A program made the position numbers and the translations under genes. The notes beneath the pieces are model-generated. The model saw only the letters and a list, made by a program, of their open reading frames with translations. It had not been told where the DNA came from and ran no database searches. Positions 1 to 7,447 of a DNA stretch of 64,000 nucleotides are shown piece after piece (positions within the stretch are counted from its first letter, which is position 1; each line of letters begins with the position of its first letter). This DNA comes from Streptomyces canus (GTDB lineage Bacteria > Actinomycetota > Actinomycetes > Streptomycetales > Streptomycetaceae), in NCBI RefSeq assembly GCF_001514145.1, contig NZ_KQ948657.1:957663-1021662 (forward strand), written 5' to 3'.

Positions 1-542
1 TTTCTTGCCAGTTCGACCTCGGCGAGCTTGCGCAGCCTGCCGCGCGCCCGGGACAGCCGGGAGCGGACGGTGCCGACGGGGATGCCGAGGGCGCGGGCGG
101 CGTCGGCGTACTCCAGCCCCTCCCACAGACACAGCACCAGGACCTCGCGTTCGGGGCGCCTCAGGGAGCCGAGCGCGGTCAGTGTGGCGGCGATCCGGCG
201 CCGGTCGTCCACCCGCCCGGCGGCCTCCTCGGCATGGTCGGCGACCTCGGCCACCCCCGCCGCGGCCGCCGCGCCGGCCGCGGCCCGGTAGCGCCTGTTG
301 CTGCGGTAGTGGGACCGGGAGACGTTCGTGGCGATGCCGAGCAGCCAGGGCCGCAGCGAGCCCCCGTCGGCCTCGATCGACGTCCGGCGCCGCCAGGCCT
401 CCATGAACGTCGCCGACATGACGTCCTCGGCCACGGACCAGTCGGCGGTCAGCCGGAAGGCGTGGTTGTACACCGAGCGGGCGCACTGGTCGTAGAGCTC
501 CGCGAAGGCGTCCGGATCCCCGGCCCGTATCCGGGTTCGCAT
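1..542 (-). CDS. ECF-type RNA polymerase sigma factor, 3' end outside window
   Basis: Reading the minus strand from an ATG at 542 gives an open frame to the window edge without a stop. It begins MRTRIRAGDPDAFAELYDQC, a typical sigma region 2 start, followed by AEDVMSATFMEAWRR (region 2.4) and, after an Ala-rich linker, LEYADAARALGIPVGTVRSR (region 4 helix-turn-helix). ECF sigma factors direct RNA polymerase to small regulons. About 180 residues are visible, so only the C-terminal tail is missing. A GTG four codons upstream (554) is an equally possible start. No anti-sigma gene is visible on this side; it could lie left of the window. It is divergent from the transporter at 700. Confidence 0.88.
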   Translation of the reverse strand, partial: MRTRIRAGDPDAFAELYDQCARSVYNHAFRLTADWSVAEDVMSATFMEAWRRRTSIEADGGSLRPWLLGIATNVSRSHYRSNRRYRAAAGAAAAAGVAEVADHAEEAAGRVDDRRRIAATLTALGSLRRPEREVLVLCLWEGLEYADAARALGIPVGTVRSRLSRARGRLRKLAEVELAR

Positions 543-699
543 ATCTGTGGTCACGCACTCAACTGCCCGACGGGATCATCGAGTTCCAGTGACCCCTGTC
601 ACACCCCTGTCAATCCTGTCAATGTTGTGCACTTTCTTGACGACAGTCATCAGAAAGCCTAATTTCGCGGTGTCCTTCCCCCGCTCAAGGGAGAGCGCG

Positions 700-2043
700 A
701 TGTCCCCGTCCCCCACCGCATCAGAACGCACCCGTCAACTCCGACGGGTCGCCCTGTCCGGCCTGCTCGGCACCGCCGTGGAGTTCTACGACTTCCTCGT
801 CTACGGCACCGTCGCCGCACTCGTCTTCGGTGAACTGTTCTTCCCCGGCGCCGACCCCGCCGTGGGCACGATCGCCGCGTTCGGCACCTTCGCCGCCGGA
901 TATGTGGCCCGCCCGATCGGCGGCATCGTCTTCGGGCACTTCGGCGACCGCCTCGGCCGCAAGAACATGCTGCTGCTCACCATGGGCCTGATGGGCGGCG
1001 CCAGCTTCCTCATCGGCCTGCTGCCCACGTACGACACCATCGGCGTCTGGGCACCGGTCCTGCTGATCACCCTGCGGGTGGTCCAGGGCATCGCCATCGG
1101 TGGTGAGTGGGGCGGCGCCACGCTCATGGTCGTCGAGCACGCGGGCGAGAAGCGCCGCGGCCTGTGGTCCAGCTTCACCCAGATGGGAGCCCCGCTCGGC
1201 TCCCTGATCTCCGCCACCGTCGTCGCCCTGGTCTCCACCCTCCCCAAGGACCAGTTCGCGGCCTGGGGCTGGCGCGTGCCGTTCCTGCTGAGCGTGCTGC
1301 TGCTCGGCGTCGGCCTGTTCGTCCGTCTCAAGGTGGTCGAGAGCCCGCTGTTCGCCGAGGTGAAGAAGGACCGCGCCGAGTCGAGGCTCCCCATCCTCGA
1401 CGTCCTGCGCCGCCCGCGCCCGGTGCTGCTGGCCTGCGGTGTCGGCATCGGCGCCTTCACCGCCCAGTCCCTGCTGACCAGTTACCTGATCGCGTACGCC
1501 ACCGGCATCGGCTATCCCCGCCCGCAGGTGCTCACCGCGCTCACCGTCTCCGCCGCGGTCGCCCTGGTGGTCCTGCCCTGCGCCTCCGCGCTCTCCGACC
1601 GGATCGGCCGCCGCCCGGTCGTCCTCACCGGCGCGATCCTGTCCGCCGCCACCGCCTTCCCCGTCCTCGCGCTGATCGACTCCAAGTCGTCCGGAGCGCT
1701 GATCCTGGCCGTCGTCATCGGCCACGGCATCTCCCAGTCGCTGATGTACGGCCCGCTGGGCGCCCTGTTCAGCGAGATGTTCGGCACCAAGGTCCGCTAC
1801 ACCGGCGCCTCGCTCGGTTACCAGGGCGCGACCCTCGTCGGCGCCGGCTTCTCCCCGATGATCGCCGGAAGTCTGGTCGCGAGCAGCGGAAACGGCACCC
1901 CCGTCGCCCTCCTCCTCTGCGGAGGCTCACTGATCACCGCGCTGACGGTGTGGTTCGTCCGCGAGACGAGCCGTACATCGCTCGGCGAGGACCCCGCTTC
2001 CCAACTCCCCACCACCCCCCACACGGAGGAGATCACCGCATGA
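700..2043 (+). CDS. MFS transporter of the metabolite:H+ symporter (MHS) type
   Basis: A 447-residue, roughly 12-helix membrane protein. The start GLLGTAVEFYDFLVYG, then GHFGDRLGRKN (the MFS loop 2-3 signature) and RVVQGIAIGGEWGGA are characteristic of the MHS branch (KgtP, ProP and ShiA relatives), which imports organic acids, betaines or aromatic acids with protons. The ATG at 700 follows the purine-rich AAGGGAGAG and is preferred to the longer frame from 547, whose extra N-terminus looks like translated leader. The last bases overlap the next start (ATGA), so transporter and secreted hydrolase are probably translationally coupled; the substrate may be what the hydrolase releases. The exact substrate cannot be read from sequence. 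Confidence 0.88.
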   Translation: MSPSPTASERTRQLRRVALSGLLGTAVEFYDFLVYGTVAALVFGELFFPGADPAVGTIAAFGTFAAGYVARPIGGIVFGHFGDRLGRKNMLLLTMGLMGGASFLIGLLPTYDTIGVWAPVLLITLRVVQGIAIGGEWGGATLMVVEHAGEKRRGLWSSFTQMGAPLGSLISATVVALVSTLPKDQFAAWGWRVPFLLSVLLLGVGLFVRLKVVESPLFAEVKKDRAESRLPILDVLRRPRPVLLACGVGIGAFTAQSLLTSYLIAYATGIGYPRPQVLTALTVSAAVALVVLPCASALSDRIGRRPVVLTGAILSAATAFPVLALIDSKSSGALILAVVIGHGISQSLMYGPLGALFSEMFGTKVRYTGASLGYQGATLVGAGFSPMIAGSLVASSGNGTPVALLLCGGSLITALTVWFVRETSRTSLGEDPASQLPTTPHTEEITA

Positions 2044-3413
2044 GGCACAGCACCCGCATCGCCTGCGCAGCGGCCCTACTGCTCACCCTCACCACCGCAC
2101 CGGCGGCCACGGCGACCGCCGACACGGGCACCACGCATGTGGACGGCCAACTCCCCTCCGGGGCCACGTACATGATGGACGTCCCCACCACCTGGAACGG
2201 CACCGTCCTCCTCTTCAGCCACGGCTACAACGCAGGCCCGGCGAACCCCGCCCAGGACGCCCCGGACGCCGCCACCAAGGCGCTTCTCCTCCAGCAGGGT
2301 TACGCCCTCATCGGCTCCTCGTACGCCAGCACCGGCTGGGCGGTGACGGACGCGGTCCCCGACCAGATGGCCACCCTGACCGCCTTCACCGACCGCTTCG
2401 GCCAGGCCTCCCGCACCCTCGCCTGGGGACGGTCGTACGGCGGCCTGGTCACCACCGCGATCGCCGAGCGCCACCCGGACGACATCGACGGCTCGCTCTC
2501 CATGTGCGGCCTGGTCCACGGCGGCGTGGCCAACTGGAACAACACCCTGGACCCGGTGTTCGCCCTCAAGACGCTCCTGGGCTCCGACGTCCCCCTGGTG
2601 AACCTCCCGACGCAGCAGGCGGCCACCGACGCCGCGAACACCCTGACCGCCACGGTGGACTCCGCCCAGACGACGGCCGAGGGCCGGGCCCGTATCGCCC
2701 TCGCCGCAGCCCTCCACAACATCCCGGTCTGGAACGCCCCCACCCAGACCCGCCCCGCCGCGACCGACTGGGACGCCCAGCAGGCCAACCAGTACGACGC
2801 CGTCAAGGGCCTGCTGAAGATCGCCGCCTTCAACCGGCGCCAGGAGGCCGAGGTCCGGGCGGGCGGCAACATGTCCTGGAACACCGGCGTCGACTACAGG
2901 CGACTGCTCGGCCAGTCCTCCGTCCGCAAGGAGGTCACCGAGCTCTACAAGAAGGCCGGCCTCTCCCTGAACAAGGACCTGGCGGCCCTCAACCGCGCCC
3001 CGCGCGTCAAGGCCGACCGGAACGCCGTCGCCTGGATGAGCACCACAAGCAGCTTCACCGGCAAGCTGACCAAGCCCCAACTCACCATCCACACCATCGG
3101 CGACCCCTTGGTCCCCGTCCAGACGGAGAGCGCCCTGCGCCGCGCGGTCACCGCGGCCGGTTCCTCTTCCCTCCTCCGCCAGGCGTACGTCGACAACGCC
3201 GGCCACTGCACCTTCAGCCCCGCCGAACAACTGGCCGCGCTCCACACCCTGGAGGACCGCCTGACCACCGGCAGCTGGCAGGGCACCGACCCGGCGTCCC
3301 TCAACGCCCGCGCCACCGCGGCCGACCCCACCACCCCCACCCGCTACGTCTCGTACCGCCCCACCCCCTACCTCCGCCCGTACGACCTCGCGCACCCCGC
3401 CGACCGCCGGTGA
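2040..3413 (+). CDS. Secreted alpha/beta hydrolase
   Basis: The 457-residue product starts with a clear signal peptide (Arg/His n-region, hydrophobic AALLLTLTTA, Ala-rich cleavage area near residues 20-27). The fold is shown by VLLFSHGYN (oxyanion region, residues 56-64), the nucleophile elbow GRSYGG with Ser132, and the late NAGHCTFS, which supplies the catalytic His. It should act outside the membrane as a serine esterase or peptidase; distant resemblance to secreted tripeptidyl aminopeptidase-like proteins is possible, but the substrate is unknown. It overlaps the upstream MHS transporter by four bases, and a PaaX-type regulator follows 62 bp later, suggesting an inducible uptake-and-degradation operon. 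Confidence 0.82.
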   Translation: MRHSTRIACAAALLLTLTTAPAATATADTGTTHVDGQLPSGATYMMDVPTTWNGTVLLFSHGYNAGPANPAQDAPDAATKALLLQQGYALIGSSYASTGWAVTDAVPDQMATLTAFTDRFGQASRTLAWGRSYGGLVTTAIAERHPDDIDGSLSMCGLVHGGVANWNNTLDPVFALKTLLGSDVPLVNLPTQQAATDAANTLTATVDSAQTTAEGRARIALAAALHNIPVWNAPTQTRPAATDWDAQQANQYDAVKGLLKIAAFNRRQEAEVRAGGNMSWNTGVDYRRLLGQSSVRKEVTELYKKAGLSLNKDLAALNRAPRVKADRNAVAWMSTTSSFTGKLTKPQLTIHTIGDPLVPVQTESALRRAVTAAGSSSLLRQAYVDNAGHCTFSPAEQLAALHTLEDRLTTGSWQGTDPASLNARATAADPTTPTRYVSYRPTPYLRPYDLAHPADRR

Positions 3414-3475
3414 CCTCCCACGACCTTCCACGACCGCCCGCCGTACCGTCGGCGGGCGGCCGTACCCTTGCCCCC

Positions 3476-4327
3476 GTGGAGGACGACGACATCCTGGACA
3501 CCGCGGACGGGCCGCAGCCGCGCCCGCAGTCGCTCATGCTCACCTTCTTCGGCAACCACGTCCTGGAGGAGGGGGACCTGGGCGTCTACTCGGGCAGCAT
3601 CATCGACGTCCTGGGCCGCGTGGGCGTGGGCGAGCAGGCCGTACGTTCCACCCTCACCCGCATGGTCAACCGGGGCCTGCTCCAGCGTCAGCGCGAGGGC
3701 CGCAAGATGTTCTTCGGCCTGACCCCGCAGGCCACCCGGGTCCTGATCGACGGCCGCACCCGCATCTGGAAGCAGGGCGCTGTCAACGACGACTGGGACG
3801 GCTCCTGGACCCTGCTCGGCTTCTCCCTGCCCGACTCCTGGAAACGCCAGCGCCACGACCTGCGCTCACGGCTCACCTGGTCGGGATTCGGGGCCCTGTA
3901 CAGCGGCCTGTGGATCGCCCCCGGCCACGTGGACGTCTCCGCGGTCGTCACCGAGCTCGGCCTCACGGCCCACGTCAAGATCTTCCACGCCCAGGCCTCG
4001 GAGGTGACCGACATCGAGCGGATGATCCGCGAGACCTGGGACCTGGAGTCCATCGCCGCCCGCTATGTCACCTTCGACAAGCGCTGGAGCGCCCACCTGG
4101 GCAACGGCGCCGACGACGACCCCATCGGCACCCGACTGCGCCTGGTCAGCGAGTGGCTCCGGACCATCCGCACGGACCCGAGACTCCCGGCCCGCCACCT
4201 CCCCCCGGCCTGGCCGGCCCGCCCCGCCCAGGAGGCCTTCCACCGGGTCGCGGAACAGACCCACCCGGCACTGGAGGCGGCCCGGGCCGCACTGGAGACG
4301 ACCCCCCTGCGCCCGCGGTCCGCCTAG
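3476..4327 (+). CDS. PaaX family transcriptional regulator
   Basis: A 283-residue protein from a GTG start. The N-terminal winged helix (SLMLTFFGNHVL, then GEQAVRSTLTRMVNRGLLQR) and the middle region WDGSWTLLGFSLPDSWKRQR with GFGALYSGLWIAP match the PaaX family, in which phenylacetyl-CoA or a similar CoA ester releases a repressor from DNA. The length is normal for the family. It follows the transporter and hydrolase in the same direction and probably regulates them. Its stop codon TAG is part of the CTAG at the edge of the IS5-type element that starts here, so the native C-terminus may have been slightly changed by the insertion, though the frame reads to a plausible end. Confidence 0.88.
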   Translation: MEDDDILDTADGPQPRPQSLMLTFFGNHVLEEGDLGVYSGSIIDVLGRVGVGEQAVRSTLTRMVNRGLLQRQREGRKMFFGLTPQATRVLIDGRTRIWKQGAVNDDWDGSWTLLGFSLPDSWKRQRHDLRSRLTWSGFGALYSGLWIAPGHVDVSAVVTELGLTAHVKIFHAQASEVTDIERMIRETWDLESIAARYVTFDKRWSAHLGNGADDDPIGTRLRLVSEWLRTIRTDPRLPARHLPPAWPARPAQEAFHRVAEQTHPALEAARAALETTPLRPRSA

Positions 4328-4349
4328 GCCGTGTTGTGCAAGTGGATCA
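4324..4349 (+). repeat. Left terminal inverted repeat of the IS5-type element
   Basis: The sequence runs from CTAG through TGTTGTGC to AAGTGGATCA. It pairs with 5770-5795 on the other strand with three mismatches and no gaps. Confidence 0.85.
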
Positions 4350-4403
4350 AGGCCTTGAGTAATCGCGTGCCGTGGAGTCGGACGGACTGACATACTCCCC
4401 GCC

Positions 4404-4871
4404 GTGACGACTGACCATGGCTCCGGCCCGACTCTGACCATCGGCGAGCGCGACACCGATCTAAACGACCGACTGACCGAGGAATTGGTCGCCTTCAACA
4501 CGGTGGCCACAGGTGCGGCTGACCGCGGAACGTTCTCGATCAAGGTCACCGATGAAGCAGGTGAACTGGTCGGCGGGCTGGCCGCATGGACGTGGGGCGG
4601 CCTCTGCGGCATGGAACTGCTGTGGGTTCGCGAGGGCAGCCGCAAGGACGGGTGGGGTAGCAGGATCCTGCAGGCAGCTGAGACAGAGGCACGGCGACGC
4701 GGTTGCGATCGCGTCGCCGTCTCCTCTTTCACCTTCCAGGCCCCCGACTTCTACCAGCGCCACGGCTACGCCGAGACCGGTCGTACGCTGGGTATCCCCG
4801 GAGGGCACGCGGACGTGCACCTGTTCAAGTCACTGACCGATTCGACGCCGCCGCGCCAGTCGCAGGCGTGA
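4404..4871 (+). CDS. GNAT family N-acetyltransferase within the IS element
   Basis: A 155-residue GTG-start protein. The GNAT fold is supported by LLWVREGSRKDGWGSRILQA (motif A, the acetyl-CoA pyrophosphate loop in the variant form R-K-D-G-W-G-S), AETEARRRGCDRVAVSSFTF and APDFYQRHGYAETGR (motif B, ending in the usual F/Y-Y-x-x-x-G-Y/F pattern). It should transfer an acetyl group to an amine; the substrate is unknown, and this kind often modifies small molecules or antibiotics. It lies between the left inverted repeat and the tail of the transposase, on the opposite strand, and is intact although the transposase is not. It may be a passenger gene, or an older host gene trapped between two IS ends. 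Confidence 0.85.
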   Translation: MTTDHGSGPTLTIGERDTDLNDRLTEELVAFNTVATGAADRGTFSIKVTDEAGELVGGLAAWTWGGLCGMELLWVREGSRKDGWGSRILQAAETEARRRGCDRVAVSSFTFQAPDFYQRHGYAETGRTLGIPGGHADVHLFKSLTDSTPPRQSQA

Positions 4872-4874
4872 TAG

Positions 4875-5747
4875 TCACAGCCATTCGTTGATGGCCGCGA
4901 CCAGCACCGTCGCTTCGTAGCGGACCGCGAGTTTCTCGTATCTCGTGGCCACGGCCCGGTGGCGCTTGAGCCGGTTGATGCCGCACTCCACCGCGTGGCG
5001 CTCCTTGTAGTCGTCCTTGTCGAACTTGGGCGGCCGGCCACCGCGGACCCCGAGTTTCTTGCGGTTGCGGACCTGGTCGGCCTTCTCCGGGATCGTGCAG
5101 CCAATCCCGTGTCTGCGCAGGTAGGCCCGGTTCGCGCGGGAGCCGTACGCCCTGTCCGCGCGGACCCTGTCCGGCTTGGTCCGTGGCCGGCCCGGGCCCA
5201 TGCGGGGCACCCGGATACCCCCCCCCCAGGACCGGCAGGAACTGCGGGCTGTCGTGCCGCTGCCCGGCGGTGACCAGCAGCGACAGAGGCATTTGGCCCT
5301 GCTCCACGGCCAGGTGCAGCTTGGTGGTCAACCCGCCGCGCGACCGCCCGGGCCGTGGTCATCGGGCTCGGTGAACATGCCGCCGGGAGGCTCCTTCTGC
5401 TGTGCCCCTTTTTACGCGCACCGGCAGCGTGCTGGTGAGCCCGAGCGACCGTGGGGTCTCACATTCCATGTGATCAAGCCTTTCGCGTCGGCCTCGGCCT
5501 GCAGCTGCACGAAGATCCGCTTCCAGGTACCGTCCCGTTGCCAGCGTCGGAACAGGTCGTAGACCAGGTCCCAGGGCCCATACCGTTCGGGCACGTCCCG
5601 CCAGGGAGCACCGGTCCGGGTCCGCCACCTTATGCCGTCGATCAACTGCCTACGCGTCCACGTCGGTGGCCGGCCCGGCTTCTTGCCATGCGGCAACAAC
5701 GGCTTCAGCTGGGCCCACTGGCCGTCCGTCAGATCACCACGCCCCAC
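4875..5747 (-). pseudogene. IS5-family transposase, broken by several frameshifts
   Basis: The pieces read in order: DLTDGQWAQLKPLLPHGKKP and WRTRTGAPWRDVPERYGPW from the start at 5747; then [20 protein letters not shown] near 5330; then [40 protein letters not shown] and the normal end [10 protein letters not shown] at 4875. Together they cover a complete IS5-type DDE transposase, but in changing frames: the frame is lost around 5440, again near the GGTCGCGCGG stretch around 5340, and at a run of ten C at 5218-5227. At least three shifts make normal full-length synthesis impossible without multiple frameshifting events, so the element is probably immobile unless helped in trans. Confidence 0.9.
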
Positions 5748-5769
5748 GACCAGTGATCATCCAAGATGA

Positions 5770-5795
5770 TGATCCACTTTCACAACAGGCCCTAG
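5770..5795 (-). repeat. Right terminal inverted repeat of the IS5-type element
   Basis: Read on the minus strand this runs CTAGGGCCTGTTGTG to AAGTGGATCA and matches the left end at 23 of 26 positions. Confidence 0.85.
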
Positions 5796-5931
5796 CGTTC
5801 GAGTCGTCGCGGGGCTCCGGGCGGCCAAGTTCTTTGAGCCATCCAACGGCGACAAGCTCACAGCCATACCCAGAGCCCCTGGGTCCGCCGATCTTACGAA
5901 TGACCAGCTCAGACCCACGCTTGGAAGGTAG

Positions 5932-6138
5932 GACAAGCTCAGCGGCAGCGACTATCTCGAACTGCTGCCGGTGCGCTGGCAGGCCATCACCGAACGCGCC
6001 ATCCGCATCGACCACCGCACCTACGACCACGATGTCATCGCCCCCTCCGCTGCCAGCCCTCGCCCGTCACCGCGCGCGGCGGCACATGTGGGGTTTCTCG
6101 TGGAGCGGGCGGCGATGAACGAACTCGCGCTCTCGTAG
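5932..6138 (+). pseudogene. Remnant of a TnsB/Mu-C-like transposase C-terminal region
   Basis: The frame starting at 5932 reads SDYLELLPVRWQAITERAIR followed by IDHRTYDHDVIAP. This resembles the beta-barrel (Mu transposase C-terminal) segment of TnsB/IstA-like integrases, where a short motif similar to LPVRWRxIxxxGIxIxxRxYD is followed by a G-T-W-E-V strand. Here the next strand is out of frame (a T-A-R-G-G-T sequence can be read in another frame near 6070) and the frame ends at 6138. No start, no DDE core and no partner ATPase are visible. The flanks 5796-5931 and 6139-6234 hold no gene I can support; a minus-strand frame over 5796-5950 runs into the IS element and is unrecognised. Confidence 0.55.
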
Positions 6139-6234
6139 GGGAAGCCGAGAGGCAAGGTGCTGCGGCCCATCGACACCGGCGGCTTGCCGGACGCATGGCT
6201 CCGAGAGGAAATGGACCGGGGGCGGGAACCGAAC

Positions 6235-6876
6235 TCAGTTACCGGACGCCGTTTGGTGGCCTGCGGCGTCCGGCACCCTGGGAGACGCGGCGGATCCGCG
6301 GCTGTGCGGCTGGGCTGCTCGGGGTCGCATGATGAGTGCGGCGATGTAGTAAGTGCACGGCTCAGGGCCGGGGTTGGCGTAGGCGTGGGTGACGTCGGCA
6401 GCGAAGTAGAGCGAGTCCCCGCCGCGCAGTTCCACCAGGCGGTCGGCGACGGTGAGTTGAAGGGTTCCGGATTCCACGACGACGAACTCATGGGATCCCG
6501 GGGCGTATGCCGGGAACTGTCCGGCGTCGCAGCCCGGCGGCAAGGTGGTTCGGATCCATTCGAAGTTCACGCCGGGCACGACCGGGGTGAGGATCGTGCG
6601 CCGCCACCCTCCGGGTTCGTCCACGGTCTCCTGGTCGGTGAGGCGGCGCACGATGACGCGGTTGTCGTCAGGCTGCGCGACCAGTTCGGTGAGAGGGACG
6701 CCGAGGCCGTCGGCGATGCGGGCAAGGACGACAACCGTGGGCGCCTTCTGGCCGCGCTCGACGGAGGACAGCATGCTCACGCTCACCTCGGCAGCTTCTG
6801 CCAGCTGCTGAAGGGTGAGGCCCCGAGTGTGCCGCAGCGCCTGCACATGCCCACCCAATGCCACCAGATCCATCAT
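6235..6876 (-). CDS. XRE-family regulator with C-terminal cupin domain
   Basis: About 213 residues from a double ATG (6876 and 6873); GAGG immediately upstream favours the second. Residues 5-60 form a helix-turn-helix (GGHVQALRHTRGLTLQQLAE, then VSVSMLSSVERGQKAPTVVV). The C-terminal half is a cupin (EFVVVESGTLQLTVADRLVE, then GDSLYFAADVTHAYANPG), which in this family senses a small ligand. Such XRE-cupin proteins usually regulate an adjacent transporter or detoxification gene. Here the divergent neighbours are an acetyltransferase and an MFS exporter, and an A/T-rich inverted repeat lies between them. A longer frame upstream to 6993 exists, but it would run through the promoter. Confidence 0.88.
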   Translation of the reverse strand: MMDLVALGGHVQALRHTRGLTLQQLAEAAEVSVSMLSSVERGQKAPTVVVLARIADGLGVPLTELVAQPDDNRVIVRRLTDQETVDEPGGWRRTILTPVVPGVNFEWIRTTLPPGCDAGQFPAYAPGSHEFVVVESGTLQLTVADRLVELRGGDSLYFAADVTHAYANPGPEPCTYYIAALIMRPRAAQPHSRGSAASPRVPDAAGHQTASGN

Positions 6877-6878
6877 TC

Positions 6879-6909
6879 CTCTATAATAGCATCGACTTTC
6901 ACTATAGAG
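6879..6909. promoter_or_regulatory. Divergent promoter with inverted repeat CTCTATA-N17-TATAGAG
   Basis: CTCTATA at 6879-6885 is repeated inverted at 6903-6909. The spacing places TATAAT (6882-6887, plus strand) ahead of the acetyltransferase and TATAGT (6901-6906 on the minus strand) ahead of the XRE-cupin gene. In this GC-rich genome such an A/T-rich block is conspicuous. A regulator bound here would cover both -10 elements; the XRE-cupin protein is the obvious candidate. Confidence 0.55.
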
Positions 6910-6922
6910 AAATGAGCGCGCC

Positions 6923-7447
6923 GTGGCAGCCCCCGAGACGATCATCCGCCCCGCCACCCCCGCGGACCTGCCGGCCGTGGCCAAGATCTTCACGCACTAC
7001 GTCAACCACACCCTGGCCACCTTCGAGGAAATCCCGCCGACCGTCGAGCAATGGCGTGGGCGGCTGGACGAGCTCACCGACCGGGGCCTTCCCTTCCTGG
7101 TCACCGAGTTGTCCGGCGAAGTGGCCGGGTACGCCTACGCCGGACCCTGGCGCCCCAAGCCGGCCTACCGCTACACCGTGGAGGACACGGTCTACATCGT
7201 CCCCGACCGAACCGGCAAGGGCCTGGGCGGCGCCCTGCTCGGCGCGCTGGTCACCGAGAGCACCCGGGCCGGTGTGCGGCAGATGATCGCGGTCATCGCA
7301 GACAACGGCAGCGGCGCTTCGGCCGCGCTGCACCGCCGCTTCGGCTTCACAGACGCGGGACTGCTGAAGCGCGTCGGCCGCAAGCACGGTCGCTGGATCG
7401 ACACGCGACTCATGCAACGTGCCCTGGTCACGGGTGAGGAGGAGTGA
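6923..7447 (+). CDS. GNAT acetyltransferase of the phosphinothricin/methionine-sulfone type
   Basis: A 174-residue protein from GTG at 6923. IIRPATPADLPAVAKIF, then TFEEIPPTVEQWRGRLDEL, GYAYAGPWRPKPAYRYTVED and KHGRWIDTRLMQRAL are the diagnostic blocks of the PAT/Bar/YncA (MnaT) subfamily. Motif A is PDRTGKGLGGALLGALV. These enzymes acetylate the amino group of phosphinothricin, methionine sulfone or sulfoximine and related amino-acid analogues. It is divergent from the XRE-cupin regulator, and its stop overlaps the GTG start of an MFS transporter, so the trio looks like an inducible modify-and-export unit for a toxic amino acid. The true substrate is not known. Confidence 0.88.
   Translation: MAAPETIIRPATPADLPAVAKIFTHYVNHTLATFEEIPPTVEQWRGRLDELTDRGLPFLVTELSGEVAGYAYAGPWRPKPAYRYTVEDTVYIVPDRTGKGLGGALLGALVTESTRAGVRQMIAVIADNGSGASAALHRRFGFTDAGLLKRVGRKHGRWIDTRLMQRALVTGEEE

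Larger units (their letters stand above)
4324..5795. mobile_element. IS5-type insertion element, decayed, with an acetyltransferase gene inside
   Basis: Bounded by 26-bp terminal sequences that match in inverted orientation at 23 of 26 positions, including CTAG at both outer ends (the likely target duplication). Inside lie a broken IS5-family transposase on the minus strand, starting only about 20 bp from the right repeat, and an intact GNAT gene on the plus strand filling the roughly 525 bp between the transposase stop and the left repeat. IS5-type elements usually have little beyond the transposase, so this copy is about 0.5 kb oversized. It abuts the stop codon of the PaaX-type gene. Confidence 0.82.

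Noticed and set aside
547..699. Extended N-terminus of the MHS transporter
   Set aside because: The added residues are unlike the family and the ATG at 700 has a good ribosome-binding sequence.
721..1725. Long minus-strand frame opposite the MHS transporter
   Set aside because: Gly/Asp/Glu/Arg-rich low-complexity translation typical of antisense frames in GC-rich DNA; many similar cases across the window.
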